DNA of 64,000 bases, taken from the NCBI RefSeq assembly GCF_000482465.1, contig NZ_KI519421.1:441856-505855 (forward strand). The letters run 5' to 3'. Positions 52,142-59,948 of this stretch are shown here, in pieces. Numbering within the stretch: position 1 is the stretch's first letter; the number at the start of each line of letters is the position of its first letter. The translations under genes were made by a program, and so were the position numbers. The notes beneath the pieces are model-generated. The model worked only from the letters and a program-made list of their open reading frames with translations, had not been told where the DNA came from and ran no database searches. The stretch is from Runella limosa DSM 17973 (GTDB lineage Bacteria; Bacteroidota; Bacteroidia; Cytophagales; Spirosomataceae).

Positions 52142-52849
52142 TTATGGTATGTTTACGAGATGCAAGGTCTGACACGCCACCAACGCTGCGGTTTCAGTCC
52201 GCAAGCGGGTATTGCCCAACACCGCCATTTGAAACCCAAGTTGTTGCGTCAATTCGATTTCTTTGGTCGTAAAATCCCCCTCAGGGCCAATTAACACGAG
52301 GTAGCTTTGTTTTGGAAGAGCACTTTTCAACAAATGCGGCGGAAGAGCATCGTCGGGTAAATGGGCAATAAATTTTTGCGAAGTTACTTCCGACGCTTTG
52401 GGCAACCATTTTTCAAAATCGCCCACTTCTTCTAATTGAGGCAGGTAAGCTTGTAACGACTGTTTCATGGCCGAAACGGCTATTTTTTGCAAGCGGTCTA
52501 GTTTAATCGTACGTCGTTCTGAGTGTTTGGTATAGAAAAAAGAGATTTTATCAATTCCCATTTCGGTCGCTTTTTCGACAAACCATTCAATGCGGTCGAT
52601 GTTTTTGGTAGGGGCTAAAGCAATTTCAATCGAATAGGGACGTGGCTCGTAGGTAGTTTGTTTTAGTATCTGTAAATCACAACGCTTGGGCGTACTCTGA
52701 CGCACTTGGGCATCGTACCAACTTCCTTGACCATCGGTTACTTGCACCACTTCTCCTTCGCGAAGGCGTAACACTTTGGCGGCGTGGAATGCCTCGTCGT
52801 CGGTAAGGGCCGAAATAGAAGAGAAATTAGGCTGGAAAAATAAATGCAT
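52142..52849 (-). CDS. rsmE: 16S rRNA m3U1498 methyltransferase RsmE
   Basis: 235 residues. SPOUT-fold landmarks: HAAKVLRLREGEVVQVTDGQGSWYDAQV at the N-terminus, RIEWFVEKATEMGIDKISFFYTKHSERR, AMKQSLQAYLPQLEE and LIGPEGDFTTKEIELTQQLGFQMAVLGNTRLRTETAALVACQTLHLV, the SAM-binding knot region. Methylates U1498 of 16S rRNA. Minus strand, upstream of the LytTR gene. Confidence 0.95.
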   Translation of the reverse strand: MHLFFQPNFSSISALTDDEAFHAAKVLRLREGEVVQVTDGQGSWYDAQVRQSTPKRCDLQILKQTTYEPRPYSIEIALAPTKNIDRIEWFVEKATEMGIDKISFFYTKHSERRTIKLDRLQKIAVSAMKQSLQAYLPQLEEVGDFEKWLPKASEVTSQKFIAHLPDDALPPHLLKSALPKQSYLVLIGPEGDFTTKEIELTQQLGFQMAVLGNTRLRTETAALVACQTLHLVNIP

Positions 52850-52897
52850 ATATTGGAGTTGAATTTTGCTGTAATGCCTTTAAACTATCTAAAATTT

Positions 52898-52945
52898 TTC
52901 ACACAAATGAGCCCAGATTTAATGTCGCAGATGAACACGGATACT
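52898..52945. repeat. single CGCAGAT-family repeat
   Basis: Contains CAGATTTAATGTCGCAGAT identical over 19 bp with the copy at 29.64 kb, then GAACACGGATA as in the tandem copies at 16.3 kb (AACACGGATAA). Lies between rsmE and the VWA gene. Confidence 0.75.
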
Positions 52946-53000
52946 TATGTTTTCTATGTGTTCATTCTATTATGCGCTATGTATTTTAAAATAGTTGGCA

Positions 53001-54209
53001 TTATCCGCTAGTTTCAAATTTGATTTTAGGATTTTTCAAACATTTCATGGCTTGCGTCAATCCATTTAGGGTAAGTGGAAACATCCTATTTTCGGACCAT
53101 TCTCGAATAATACTGATACTATGGGTATATTTCCAGTAGTCTGCTACCGCAATCGGATTTAACCACACAAAATGAGGGTATTGTTCTTTAAAACGATTCA
53201 ACCACGTAATTCCCGCTTCTTCATTATAATGTTCCACACTCCCTTTGGGATGGGTAATTTCGTAGGACGCCATGGAAGCATCCCCCACAAAAATCACTTT
53301 GTAGTCTTTGTTATACTTATGTAAGACCTCCAGCGTCGGCACTCGGCTCGCACGCCGACTGTTATCCCGCCAAAGAGTTTCATAAATACAATTGTGGAAA
53401 TAAAAGTACTCAATATGCTTAAACTGGTATTTAGCCGCCGTAAACAACTGCGAACATAAATCAATGTGGTCGTCCATCGAACCTCCGACGTCGAGTAGCA
53501 ACAGCACCTTTACGTTATTTTTTCGCGACGGGTGCAAATGAATATCCAAAATCCCACCATTTCGGCTTGTGCCTTCGATGGTGGCGTTCATGTCTAGCTC
53601 TTCGTCGGTTCCCTCGCGCGTCAGGATTCGTAACCGCCGAAGTGCCATTTTCATATTCCGGGTATTCAATTCAACGTCTTCATCGTAGTTCTTATACTCG
53701 CGTTGCTCCCACACTTTCAACGCCGTTCGGTTTCCTGCCGAAGGGCCTTTCACCCGAAATCCCTCAGGATTGTAACCATTATTGCCAAAAGGCGACGTCC
53801 CCCCCGACCCAATCCACGTATTTCCTCCCGAATGGCGCTCGTTTTGCTCACGCAGTAATTGTTGAAAACGCTCAAAGAGTTTCTCCAAACCACCCATTTT
53901 TTCAATCAATTCTTTTTCTTCCTCGGTCAATTCTCGTTTGAGTGCGTCTTCAAACCAATCGGGTGGAACATTGACTTCTAATAATTTGGCTTCGACGGTT
54001 TCGGCGTTTTTAAAATACTCTGCAAACAGTCGGTCGAATAAATCGTAGTGCATTTCATTCTTAATCAATACCGTCCGACTGAAGTAATAAAACTCTTCCA
54101 CACTCATCTGAATGACCTGCTGCTTGAGTCCTTCTAATAAGTTCAAATACTCCCCCACTGATACAGGAAGTGCGTGTTTTTTGAGCAATAAAAAGAAGTC
54201 TAAAAACAT
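53001..54209 (-). CDS. VWA-domain protein, CoxE-like
   Basis: 402 residues. The C-terminal VWA part (about 195-385) has the metal-site motif LLLLDVGGSMDDHID, where the standard DxSxS reads DVGGS, so the first Ser is Gly. Also YFYFHNCIYE and FVGDASMASYEIT. The N-terminal half is helical and charged with a low-complexity Gly/Ser/Asn stretch (RHSGGNTWIGSGGTSPFGNNGYN, about 115-145). Companion of the MoxR ATPase encoded just upstream (45 bp). Such pairs act as chaperone/assembly factors; the substrate here is unknown. Confidence 0.9.
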   Translation of the reverse strand: MFLDFFLLLKKHALPVSVGEYLNLLEGLKQQVIQMSVEEFYYFSRTVLIKNEMHYDLFDRLFAEYFKNAETVEAKLLEVNVPPDWFEDALKRELTEEEKELIEKMGGLEKLFERFQQLLREQNERHSGGNTWIGSGGTSPFGNNGYNPEGFRVKGPSAGNRTALKVWEQREYKNYDEDVELNTRNMKMALRRLRILTREGTDEELDMNATIEGTSRNGGILDIHLHPSRKNNVKVLLLLDVGGSMDDHIDLCSQLFTAAKYQFKHIEYFYFHNCIYETLWRDNSRRASRVPTLEVLHKYNKDYKVIFVGDASMASYEITHPKGSVEHYNEEAGITWLNRFKEQYPHFVWLNPIAVADYWKYTHSISIIREWSENRMFPLTLNGLTQAMKCLKNPKIKFETSG

Positions 54210-54254
54210 CTTTGTGAGCGACAGAGTAAAGAGTTAGTGGATAATCACAAGCGC

Positions 54255-55103
54255 TTAATAAGGCCGAAAACCTTTGGAACGTAAGGCCGCGTACAAGTCG
54301 TTATCTTGTTCATTTTTGAGCAATGCCCCCAAAAACGGCGGCACTTCGGGCATAGATTCAAGGTCTTTTAGATCATCTGCCGACACTTTTGCCCAAAGCA
54401 ACAGCTTAATCCAGTCAATCAATTCGCTGGTGGAGGGTTTTTTCTTTAACGCTTTTACGTCACGCACGGCAAAAAACATTTTCAACGACCGTTCCAACAA
54501 TTCTTTATCAAGGTCAGGATAGTGAACATTGACAATTTGAAGCATCGTTTCCCGATCAGGAAAACGAATAAAATGGAAAAAGCAACGCCGCAAAAACGCA
54601 TCGGGCAATTCCTTTTCGTTGTTGGATGTAATGATGACAATCGGACGATTTTTTGCCGCAACGGTTCGATTCAATTCATAACAAAAAAACTCCATTCGGT
54701 CGAGTTCTTGCAACAAGTCATTGGGAAACTCAATATCGGCTTTGTCGATTTCATCAATCAACAAAACCACCTGCTCTTCCGCCTCAAACGCCTCCCACAG
54801 TTTCCCTTTTTTGATGTAATTTTCAACCTCATACACGCGTTGGTCGCCGAGTTGTGAGTCTCGCAATCGCGAAACAGCATCGTATTCGTACAAACCTTGA
54901 TGCGCTTGCGTTGTTGATTTGATGTGCCACGTAATAAGTCGTTTTCCCAATGCTTTCGCTACTTCATAGGCAAGCATGGTTTTGCCCGTACCAGGTTCGC
55001 CCTTGAGCAGCAGCGGTTTTTGCAAACTCACCGAGGCATTCACGGCCACAGCCAACTCACGCGTTGCGACGTACTTTTCGGTTCCTTCAAATTGAGGCGT
55101 CAT
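54255..55103 (-). CDS. MoxR-type AAA+ ATPase
   Basis: 282 residues of the MoxR group. Walker A LKGEPGTGKTMLA (about 34-45), Walker B VVLLIDEIDKAD (about 110-120), the sensor region RPIVIITSNNEKELPDAFLRRCFFHFIRFPD and ELIDWIKLLLWAKVS. Its partner is the VWA protein downstream, the standard MoxR-VWA arrangement in which ATP hydrolysis drives assembly or metal insertion of a client. The client in this window is not identified. Confidence 0.94.
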   Translation of the reverse strand: MTPQFEGTEKYVATRELAVAVNASVSLQKPLLLKGEPGTGKTMLAYEVAKALGKRLITWHIKSTTQAHQGLYEYDAVSRLRDSQLGDQRVYEVENYIKKGKLWEAFEAEEQVVLLIDEIDKADIEFPNDLLQELDRMEFFCYELNRTVAAKNRPIVIITSNNEKELPDAFLRRCFFHFIRFPDRETMLQIVNVHYPDLDKELLERSLKMFFAVRDVKALKKKPSTSELIDWIKLLLWAKVSADDLKDLESMPEVPPFLGALLKNEQDNDLYAALRSKGFRPY

Positions 55104-55462
55104 GTGTGTAGGGGTTCCTAGTTTTCTTTTACCAACGCAAATTACGTTTTTTTGAGAAATTCCATAAACCTATTCAACTACCAATCACGCCTGTCTCTTT
55201 TTACGCATACCCAATGTTGACAGCGCCATTAAAACTAACAACACAAGCAAACGAGAAATTTTTCAAAAAATTAGATACTATTATTTTCATTTTTACACTT
55301 TTAATATATCATTAATTATTATAAAATAAAAATTGTGTTACTTTTTATAAAATGGCCGTCTCAGTATAGAATAAGTGTTTTAAAGGCAACAAAACTCATA
55401 CCAAAAAAGATAATTTTTAAGAACATTTATTCTATACTAAAAAACAAAAACAATCAATTATT
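55104..55462. promoter_or_regulatory. A+T-rich leader with a 17-bp inverted repeat
   Basis: No gene in 359 bp. Strongly A+T-rich at 55260-55360. AGTATAGAATAAGTGTT (55363-55379) and AACATTTATTCTATACT (55422-55438) are inverted copies with one mismatch, 42 bp apart, ending 24 bp before the start of the following gene; they may mark an operator, a leader hairpin or a small element. Confidence 0.5.
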
Positions 55463-56107
55463 ATGAAAAAGTTACCACTTTTTTTTGCATTTATTGCCAT
55501 TTCACTAACGGCAATATCCCAGAACGATTTAAAAAAGGAAGAAAGCGCTTCTACACCCAGAAAGCTGAGACTAGGTATTGGTTTAGGCATCGGCTCCACC
55601 TATCGATACGGGGGGCTTTGGTTAGCAAAAATGGCTCCTTCAATTCATGTAGAGCCTCAATATAGGATTTCAAAGGGCCTATACGTAGGATTACGGCTAG
55701 AAAACTCTTTCTTAAAGAACTACCGAGCTACTTATACAATTGATGCAAAAACGAGCAATGAGTATGGGCAAATCAAAGCTAACTCATTATTTTCTTGGGC
55801 ATTAACCATTGAGAAACACTTTAAGAATGACCTGAAAACTTTCGCTCCATTTGTTGGTGCTGGAATAGGTACATTTTATCGAGGACAAGGACAGCTAATG
55901 GCCTACAACAATAAGGAAGTGGCATTAGGCACATGTTCTGGACTTCTCTTTAGAGCTGGGTTAGCTTCTTCTAAGTTTTCTTTTATGGCCGAAGTAAACC
56001 CACTATGGGAAAATAATGAACATGGGAAATTTAGAAGCTGGTGGGGTGACTCTGGAGAATATAGAGGTCGAAGCTACGCTTCAATTAAAGGTACTTATTT
56101 CTTTTAG
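55463..56107 (+). CDS. outer-membrane beta-barrel-type secreted protein
   Basis: 214 residues with a signal peptide (MKKLPLFFAFIAISLTAISQ). The mature part has alternating strands with aromatic girdles: LRLGIGLGIGSTYRYGGLWLAK, HVEPQYRISKGLYVGLRLENSF, FAPFVGAGIGTFYRG, LLFRAGLASSKFSFMAEVNPLWE and a C-terminal YASIKGTYFF. These fit an eight-stranded outer-membrane barrel similar to those grouped as PorT- or OmpW-like. It sits alone after the 17-bp inverted repeat. Function unknown. Confidence 0.7.
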   Translation: MKKLPLFFAFIAISLTAISQNDLKKEESASTPRKLRLGIGLGIGSTYRYGGLWLAKMAPSIHVEPQYRISKGLYVGLRLENSFLKNYRATYTIDAKTSNEYGQIKANSLFSWALTIEKHFKNDLKTFAPFVGAGIGTFYRGQGQLMAYNNKEVALGTCSGLLFRAGLASSKFSFMAEVNPLWENNEHGKFRSWWGDSGEYRGRSYASIKGTYFF

Positions 56108-56116
56108 ATTTCCTTT

Positions 56117-56154
56117 TTTATGGCAGTTATTTTTAGTAAAATAATTGCCATAAA
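56117..56154 (+). terminator. hairpin after the barrel gene
   Basis: TTTATGGCAGTTATTTT (56117-56133) pairs with 56138-56154 with one mismatch. It follows the outer-membrane protein gene by 10 bp. Confidence 0.75.
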
Positions 56155-56610
56155 AAATTACAATATATCCATTTTTAAAGTTTTTTGAGTCACAATTTAG
56201 CACTTTTTGACTCTATCACTTCTATTTTTAGCGAAGCCAAAACTCAGCTATCATCCCAAACATTTACTACTCAAGTTTCACAGCGATGTTTTAAACTTTT
56301 GGCTTCACTACACCATTTTCCTGGCTCACTTCATTACTTTTTAGTCCTTGTAGCGCTCATTCTACTTTTGGGTCAACAATTTTAGACCCAACTGTGTTAT
56401 GAAACAGATCAAAGTAGGCTATTGCCTAAAAGTTCACTAAAATTCAACTAACCATACCCTCCTACAGCAGTTCGGAAAAAGACTTTTCGTACCATCAAGC
56501 ACTGTTGTTTTCGTCGCTAAATGTGGCAACTCCTCCCTAAGTGGGCTAAGTTACAAATACCATTTTAAAAGCGTCAAAACTTGTTTACTTTTGGGCAAAA
56601 CTTATTAGAA
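56155..56610. other. 456-bp stretch without a convincing gene
   Basis: A 66-codon frame at 56185-56385 (TTG start) ends in a hydrophobic helix and has no visible relatives by eye; it could be the remnant of a transposase or a chance frame. A small stem TTGGGTC/GACCCAA is at about 56369-56391. The rest has no recognisable feature. Confidence 0.4.
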
Positions 56611-57288
56611 ATGCTCCTAACCACTTTACTCTCAGTTACTCTATTTTTTCAATCCTACAAGTACCCCATTTTACCCGCTTCGGGTACCAAAGTCGAGTCG
56701 TTTGTGCCTAAAGGCTGGCACATCCACGAAAAAGCCGAAGGCGACCTTAACAAAGATAACCTTCCCGACCTTGCGGCAGTTATTGAGGCCGACAAACCCG
56801 TCAAAAATCTAAAAGAGGCAGACAACGAACAGACCCCTCGCCTACTTTTCGTCGCTTTCAAACAAGCCGATGGAAGTTATAAACTTTCGATTCAATCCAA
56901 CGAATCAATCATGCTGTCCAACGAAGGCGGTGTTTTTGGTGACCCGTGGGAGGGGCTTTCGGTTGAAAGAGGCACCCTTTTGGTACGTTTTTATGGCGGT
57001 AGCTCCAGTCGCTGGAACTACGCCTACCGCTGGCGATTTCAAAACAACGACTGGTTTTTGATTGGCGCTACCTACACGGCAAGCTCAACCCATGATGGTT
57101 CTTACGAAAAATACGACTTTAACCTCATCACAGGCACTACCGAAATTTCAAAAGGAGCAGGTGAAGACGAAAAAGGAAATACGCCAAAAGACAAAGTTAC
57201 GAAGCTCAACATTGGCAAGAAGCCTCTCTTGAAACTCAAAACTTTTAAACCTGTTCAGTACGCGATTTACAAAGACATTTACCTTTAA
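56611..57288 (+). CDS. uncharacterised secreted protein
   Basis: 225 residues with a signal-like N-terminus (MLLTTLLSVTLFFQSYKYPILPASG). The middle has EGDLNKDNLPDLAAVIE, a calcium-binding-like DxNxDxxxD loop similar to FG-GAP/VCBS or dockerin loops, then RYGGSSSRWNYAYRWRFQNNDWFLIGATYTASS. Such proteins are found in Bacteroidota and usually carry no assigned role. It is 7 bp upstream of the SH3-type gene, so in one operon with the following two. Confidence 0.6.
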   Translation: MLLTTLLSVTLFFQSYKYPILPASGTKVESFVPKGWHIHEKAEGDLNKDNLPDLAAVIEADKPVKNLKEADNEQTPRLLFVAFKQADGSYKLSIQSNESIMLSNEGGVFGDPWEGLSVERGTLLVRFYGGSSSRWNYAYRWRFQNNDWFLIGATYTASSTHDGSYEKYDFNLITGTTEISKGAGEDEKGNTPKDKVTKLNIGKKPLLKLKTFKPVQYAIYKDIYL

Positions 57289-57295
57289 ACTTCCT

Positions 57296-58204
57296 ATGAA
57301 AACCCTCTTCTCTTCACTCCTCACGGTTTGTAGTATTTCTTTGCTGCACGCCCAAGATTTAATGATTGCCAGCCCCAAAGTAACTTCGTACAAAAACGCG
57401 GCCGCTTCGGGTCCTAGCGCGGGTTCTTACAAAATTGGCTCTCAAGTAAAGCTGGTCGAAAAATCGGCAAATGGAAAGTTTTACAAAGTTAGCCAAGACA
57501 AAGGCGCGACGGGTTGGATAACTTCTACTCAAGCTGTTCCCCTCAACAAACCTACGACCAAAGAAGTAGCGTTGGCCGTAGCAAGAAGTTACAATGCCAA
57601 ACCGAGCGAAAGTGGCACGGCCAACGTCGAAGTAGAAAACTGGCTGAAAGCGCTAAAAGCGGACAAAACGCTAACTCCTATTGAATCCGCGGAGGTTGAA
57701 TTCTTCCGTTTAGTGACGATTCAGCGCATTGCTCGCAGCATTCCGTTTGGTACCAATCAACTGAAAGCATGGACCGATAGCCACAAAAAAGAGGTTTATT
57801 ACAGCGACTATGGGAACGCAGGGCATTTTTTACAACAAGACCTTTTATGGAAACTGGAAGCGACTGTCCCTGCCACCGACCCACTCAAAGAACGAATCGC
57901 CTACGAAGCAAGCCAACTCGAAACGGGTGGCGAATGTGAAGGCTATTGGGTCTGTGTGTTAGACCGTGCTTTGTCCAAGTCAGGTGAATACCTAAAACGA
58001 CATCCAAAAGGGAAAAATGCCAACGCGCTGGTTCAGTCTGTTCTCGAAGAGTTTAAGTACTCAGACCCAGCAGAAACCAAAACGTACGATGCCGCTGATA
58101 AAAAAATGGTAAAAAAATCGGCAAATGATTGGAAAAATATTCTTAGTAAAACCGCCGATAGTGCTGACAAAAAGCAACTTATTGCAATTTTAAACAAGTT
58201 TTAA
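57296..58204 (+). CDS. secreted protein with an SH3-like domain
   Basis: 302 residues, signal peptide ending LLHAQ. Residues about 25-90 look like a bacterial SH3 domain (GSQVKLVEKSANGKFYKVSQDKGATGWITSTQAVPL). The rest is helical and contains SQLETGGECEGYWVCVLDRALSKSGEYLKRHPKGKNANALVQSVLEEF. Second gene of a three-gene group of secreted proteins. Function unknown. Confidence 0.7.
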   Translation: MKTLFSSLLTVCSISLLHAQDLMIASPKVTSYKNAAASGPSAGSYKIGSQVKLVEKSANGKFYKVSQDKGATGWITSTQAVPLNKPTTKEVALAVARSYNAKPSESGTANVEVENWLKALKADKTLTPIESAEVEFFRLVTIQRIARSIPFGTNQLKAWTDSHKKEVYYSDYGNAGHFLQQDLLWKLEATVPATDPLKERIAYEASQLETGGECEGYWVCVLDRALSKSGEYLKRHPKGKNANALVQSVLEEFKYSDPAETKTYDAADKKMVKKSANDWKNILSKTADSADKKQLIAILNKF

Positions 58205-58227
58205 CTTTATCCTTTTGTTTATTCACA

Positions 58228-58632
58228 ATGCGCAGAATTCTTGTATTATTTTTCGTTTTGGGGTACTTTGTCAACACCTCTTATGGGCAAATCAAAACCG
58301 CCGCTCAAACGGTTCAGGACTTTTATAAATGGTACACCGCCAAAGGTGCCATGCTCGAATGGCGTCAGGTGCTCAAACGACCTGAATTTAGTCCTGCTTT
58401 TCGAAAACGTTTGACCGTATTTTACCAAAAAATGGAAAAAGACAACGAAGGCGGCTACGACCCCATCGTTCAGGCGCAAGATTTTGATGATCAATTTAAA
58501 ATCAAACCCGTTTCAAGTACGACTACCAAAGCGATTTTTGAGTTGTGGATGTTTGGCGGAAAAGCCGCAACCGTCACACTCAACAATGTGGCCAATCAAT
58601 GGCTGATTGATGATATAAAAGGGGTTCAATAA
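58228..58632 (+). CDS. small secreted protein
   Basis: 134 residues with a signal peptide (MRRILVLFFVLGYFVNTSYGQ). Residues about 25-130 resemble the DUF3828-type fold: TVQDFYKWYTAKGAM...TTKAIFELWMFGGKAATVTLNNVANQWLIDDIKG. Such small NTF2-like proteins often accompany other exported proteins. Third gene of the group; 23 bp after the SH3-type gene. Confidence 0.65.
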   Translation: MRRILVLFFVLGYFVNTSYGQIKTAAQTVQDFYKWYTAKGAMLEWRQVLKRPEFSPAFRKRLTVFYQKMEKDNEGGYDPIVQAQDFDDQFKIKPVSSTTTKAIFELWMFGGKAATVTLNNVANQWLIDDIKGVQ

Positions 58633-58643
58633 CCCCTTTTATA

Positions 58644-59801
58644 TCACTGCTCATACGTAATCATAACCTTAATAGGTTTTGATAAAATTTGACCACTGTT
58701 TGTGGGGTGGTTTCGGATCTGAATATTAGTTGCGTCTGAATAAAAATCGAATTGATACCCATTCGTATTCGTATAAGAATGAGGAACATACTGTCCATTT
58801 AATTCAAATTGAACCAAAACGGTGATTGACAGTATTTTTGTACTCGTAAGCCCGTGAGGAACAGGAATTATCTCTCCTTGGGCTGCTCCGGTAGTACCCG
58901 TCAATTTCTTCACTTTGATGAAAGGGGCATCAGCGCCTAATTTTGAAAATCCACCTACATCTACTGCACTATTGGTGGCTATATTACCAGTCACCGAAAT
59001 TTCACTGGAAATCCTCAAGCCCGTGCTATTGAAAGTAGTCCAGTTGGCGTCGGGGATATTACCAAAATACCCCGGAAATATTCCAAACTGCGTTGTGCCA
59101 TTTCTAACCGCAAATTTTTCTCCCGTTGAGAATGAAGTGGTACCAATACCTACACTGCCACTGAATTGATGTATTGCAAGCCTAATATCTCCATCAGCAT
59201 TATTAAAATGGCTTCTGAACAACAGTGCAGCCTGCCCCCCATTAACGAGCCTTTCATCGCTTTGGATTGACCAACCATAATTCTGATTAAAATGCCTAAG
59301 TTTTAATTCAGAAACAAATTGATTGCCACCGGCTGTTGCCACAGTAATAGATTGATTATTTAAGGTATTATAATCTCCAACCTGTAGCTTTGTTTCAGGC
59401 GTAGTTGTCCCAATACCTACATTGCCATTGTGGTCAATCCTCATTCTTTCCAGTGTAGAGAGCGTATTCAGAGAGGTAGTATAAAATTGAATATTGGAGC
59501 CGTTTGCCGTGGGGGTAAAGTTTTGAGCCGCGCCAAAATTAATGGCAGCGCTATAGTTATTAGAATATCCACTACCATTATAGCCTCGTCCATAGATACT
59601 CATCATCCACGCGCCACTGGGCAAAGCAGTGGGCGCATTCGAGGTTCCATTCGATCGTTGTCCAGTAATGTTGGGTACTGTTACTCCAGCCGCAGTCAAG
59701 GTAAGCTGCTTATCCGTGGTAGGGGTTAGTGTCACACTTTGCCCCAAAACCGTAAAAGCGGATAAAATTAGAATAGAGAGGGAAGTAGCTGTTTTTTTCA
59801 T
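58644..59801 (-). CDS. secreted tail-fibre-like repetitive protein
   Basis: 385 residues starting at MKKTATSLSILILSAFTVLGQ (signal peptide); the open frame begins 47 codons earlier without support. The body has RIDHNGNVGIGTTTPETKLQVGDYN and GSVGIGTTSFSTGEKFAV, the NVGIGTT.P motif that introduces trimeric tail-fibre-like beta-helix parts in Bacteroidota secreted proteins and phage tails. The C-terminal 120 residues are different (GEIIPVPHGLTSTKILSITV). No intramolecular chaperone domain was seen. Divergent from the 503-residue membrane protein. Confidence 0.7.
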   Translation of the reverse strand: MKKTATSLSILILSAFTVLGQSVTLTPTTDKQLTLTAAGVTVPNITGQRSNGTSNAPTALPSGAWMMSIYGRGYNGSGYSNNYSAAINFGAAQNFTPTANGSNIQFYTTSLNTLSTLERMRIDHNGNVGIGTTTPETKLQVGDYNTLNNQSITVATAGGNQFVSELKLRHFNQNYGWSIQSDERLVNGGQAALLFRSHFNNADGDIRLAIHQFSGSVGIGTTSFSTGEKFAVRNGTTQFGIFPGYFGNIPDANWTTFNSTGLRISSEISVTGNIATNSAVDVGGFSKLGADAPFIKVKKLTGTTGAAQGEIIPVPHGLTSTKILSITVLVQFELNGQYVPHSYTNTNGYQFDFYSDATNIQIRNHPTNSGQILSKPIKVMITYEQ

Positions 59802-59948
59802 GGGAAGATTGTGTAAGGTTTTAAAACATGAAGTAAAAACCACCTCCGAAAATTTCCTTAGCAAAATCAGGTTTGCCAAGAATTTATTTTTGCAAAAGAT
59901 TTTGCAAAAGGTATATTTATTCACCTTTACCCTATTACTCACTGGTTT

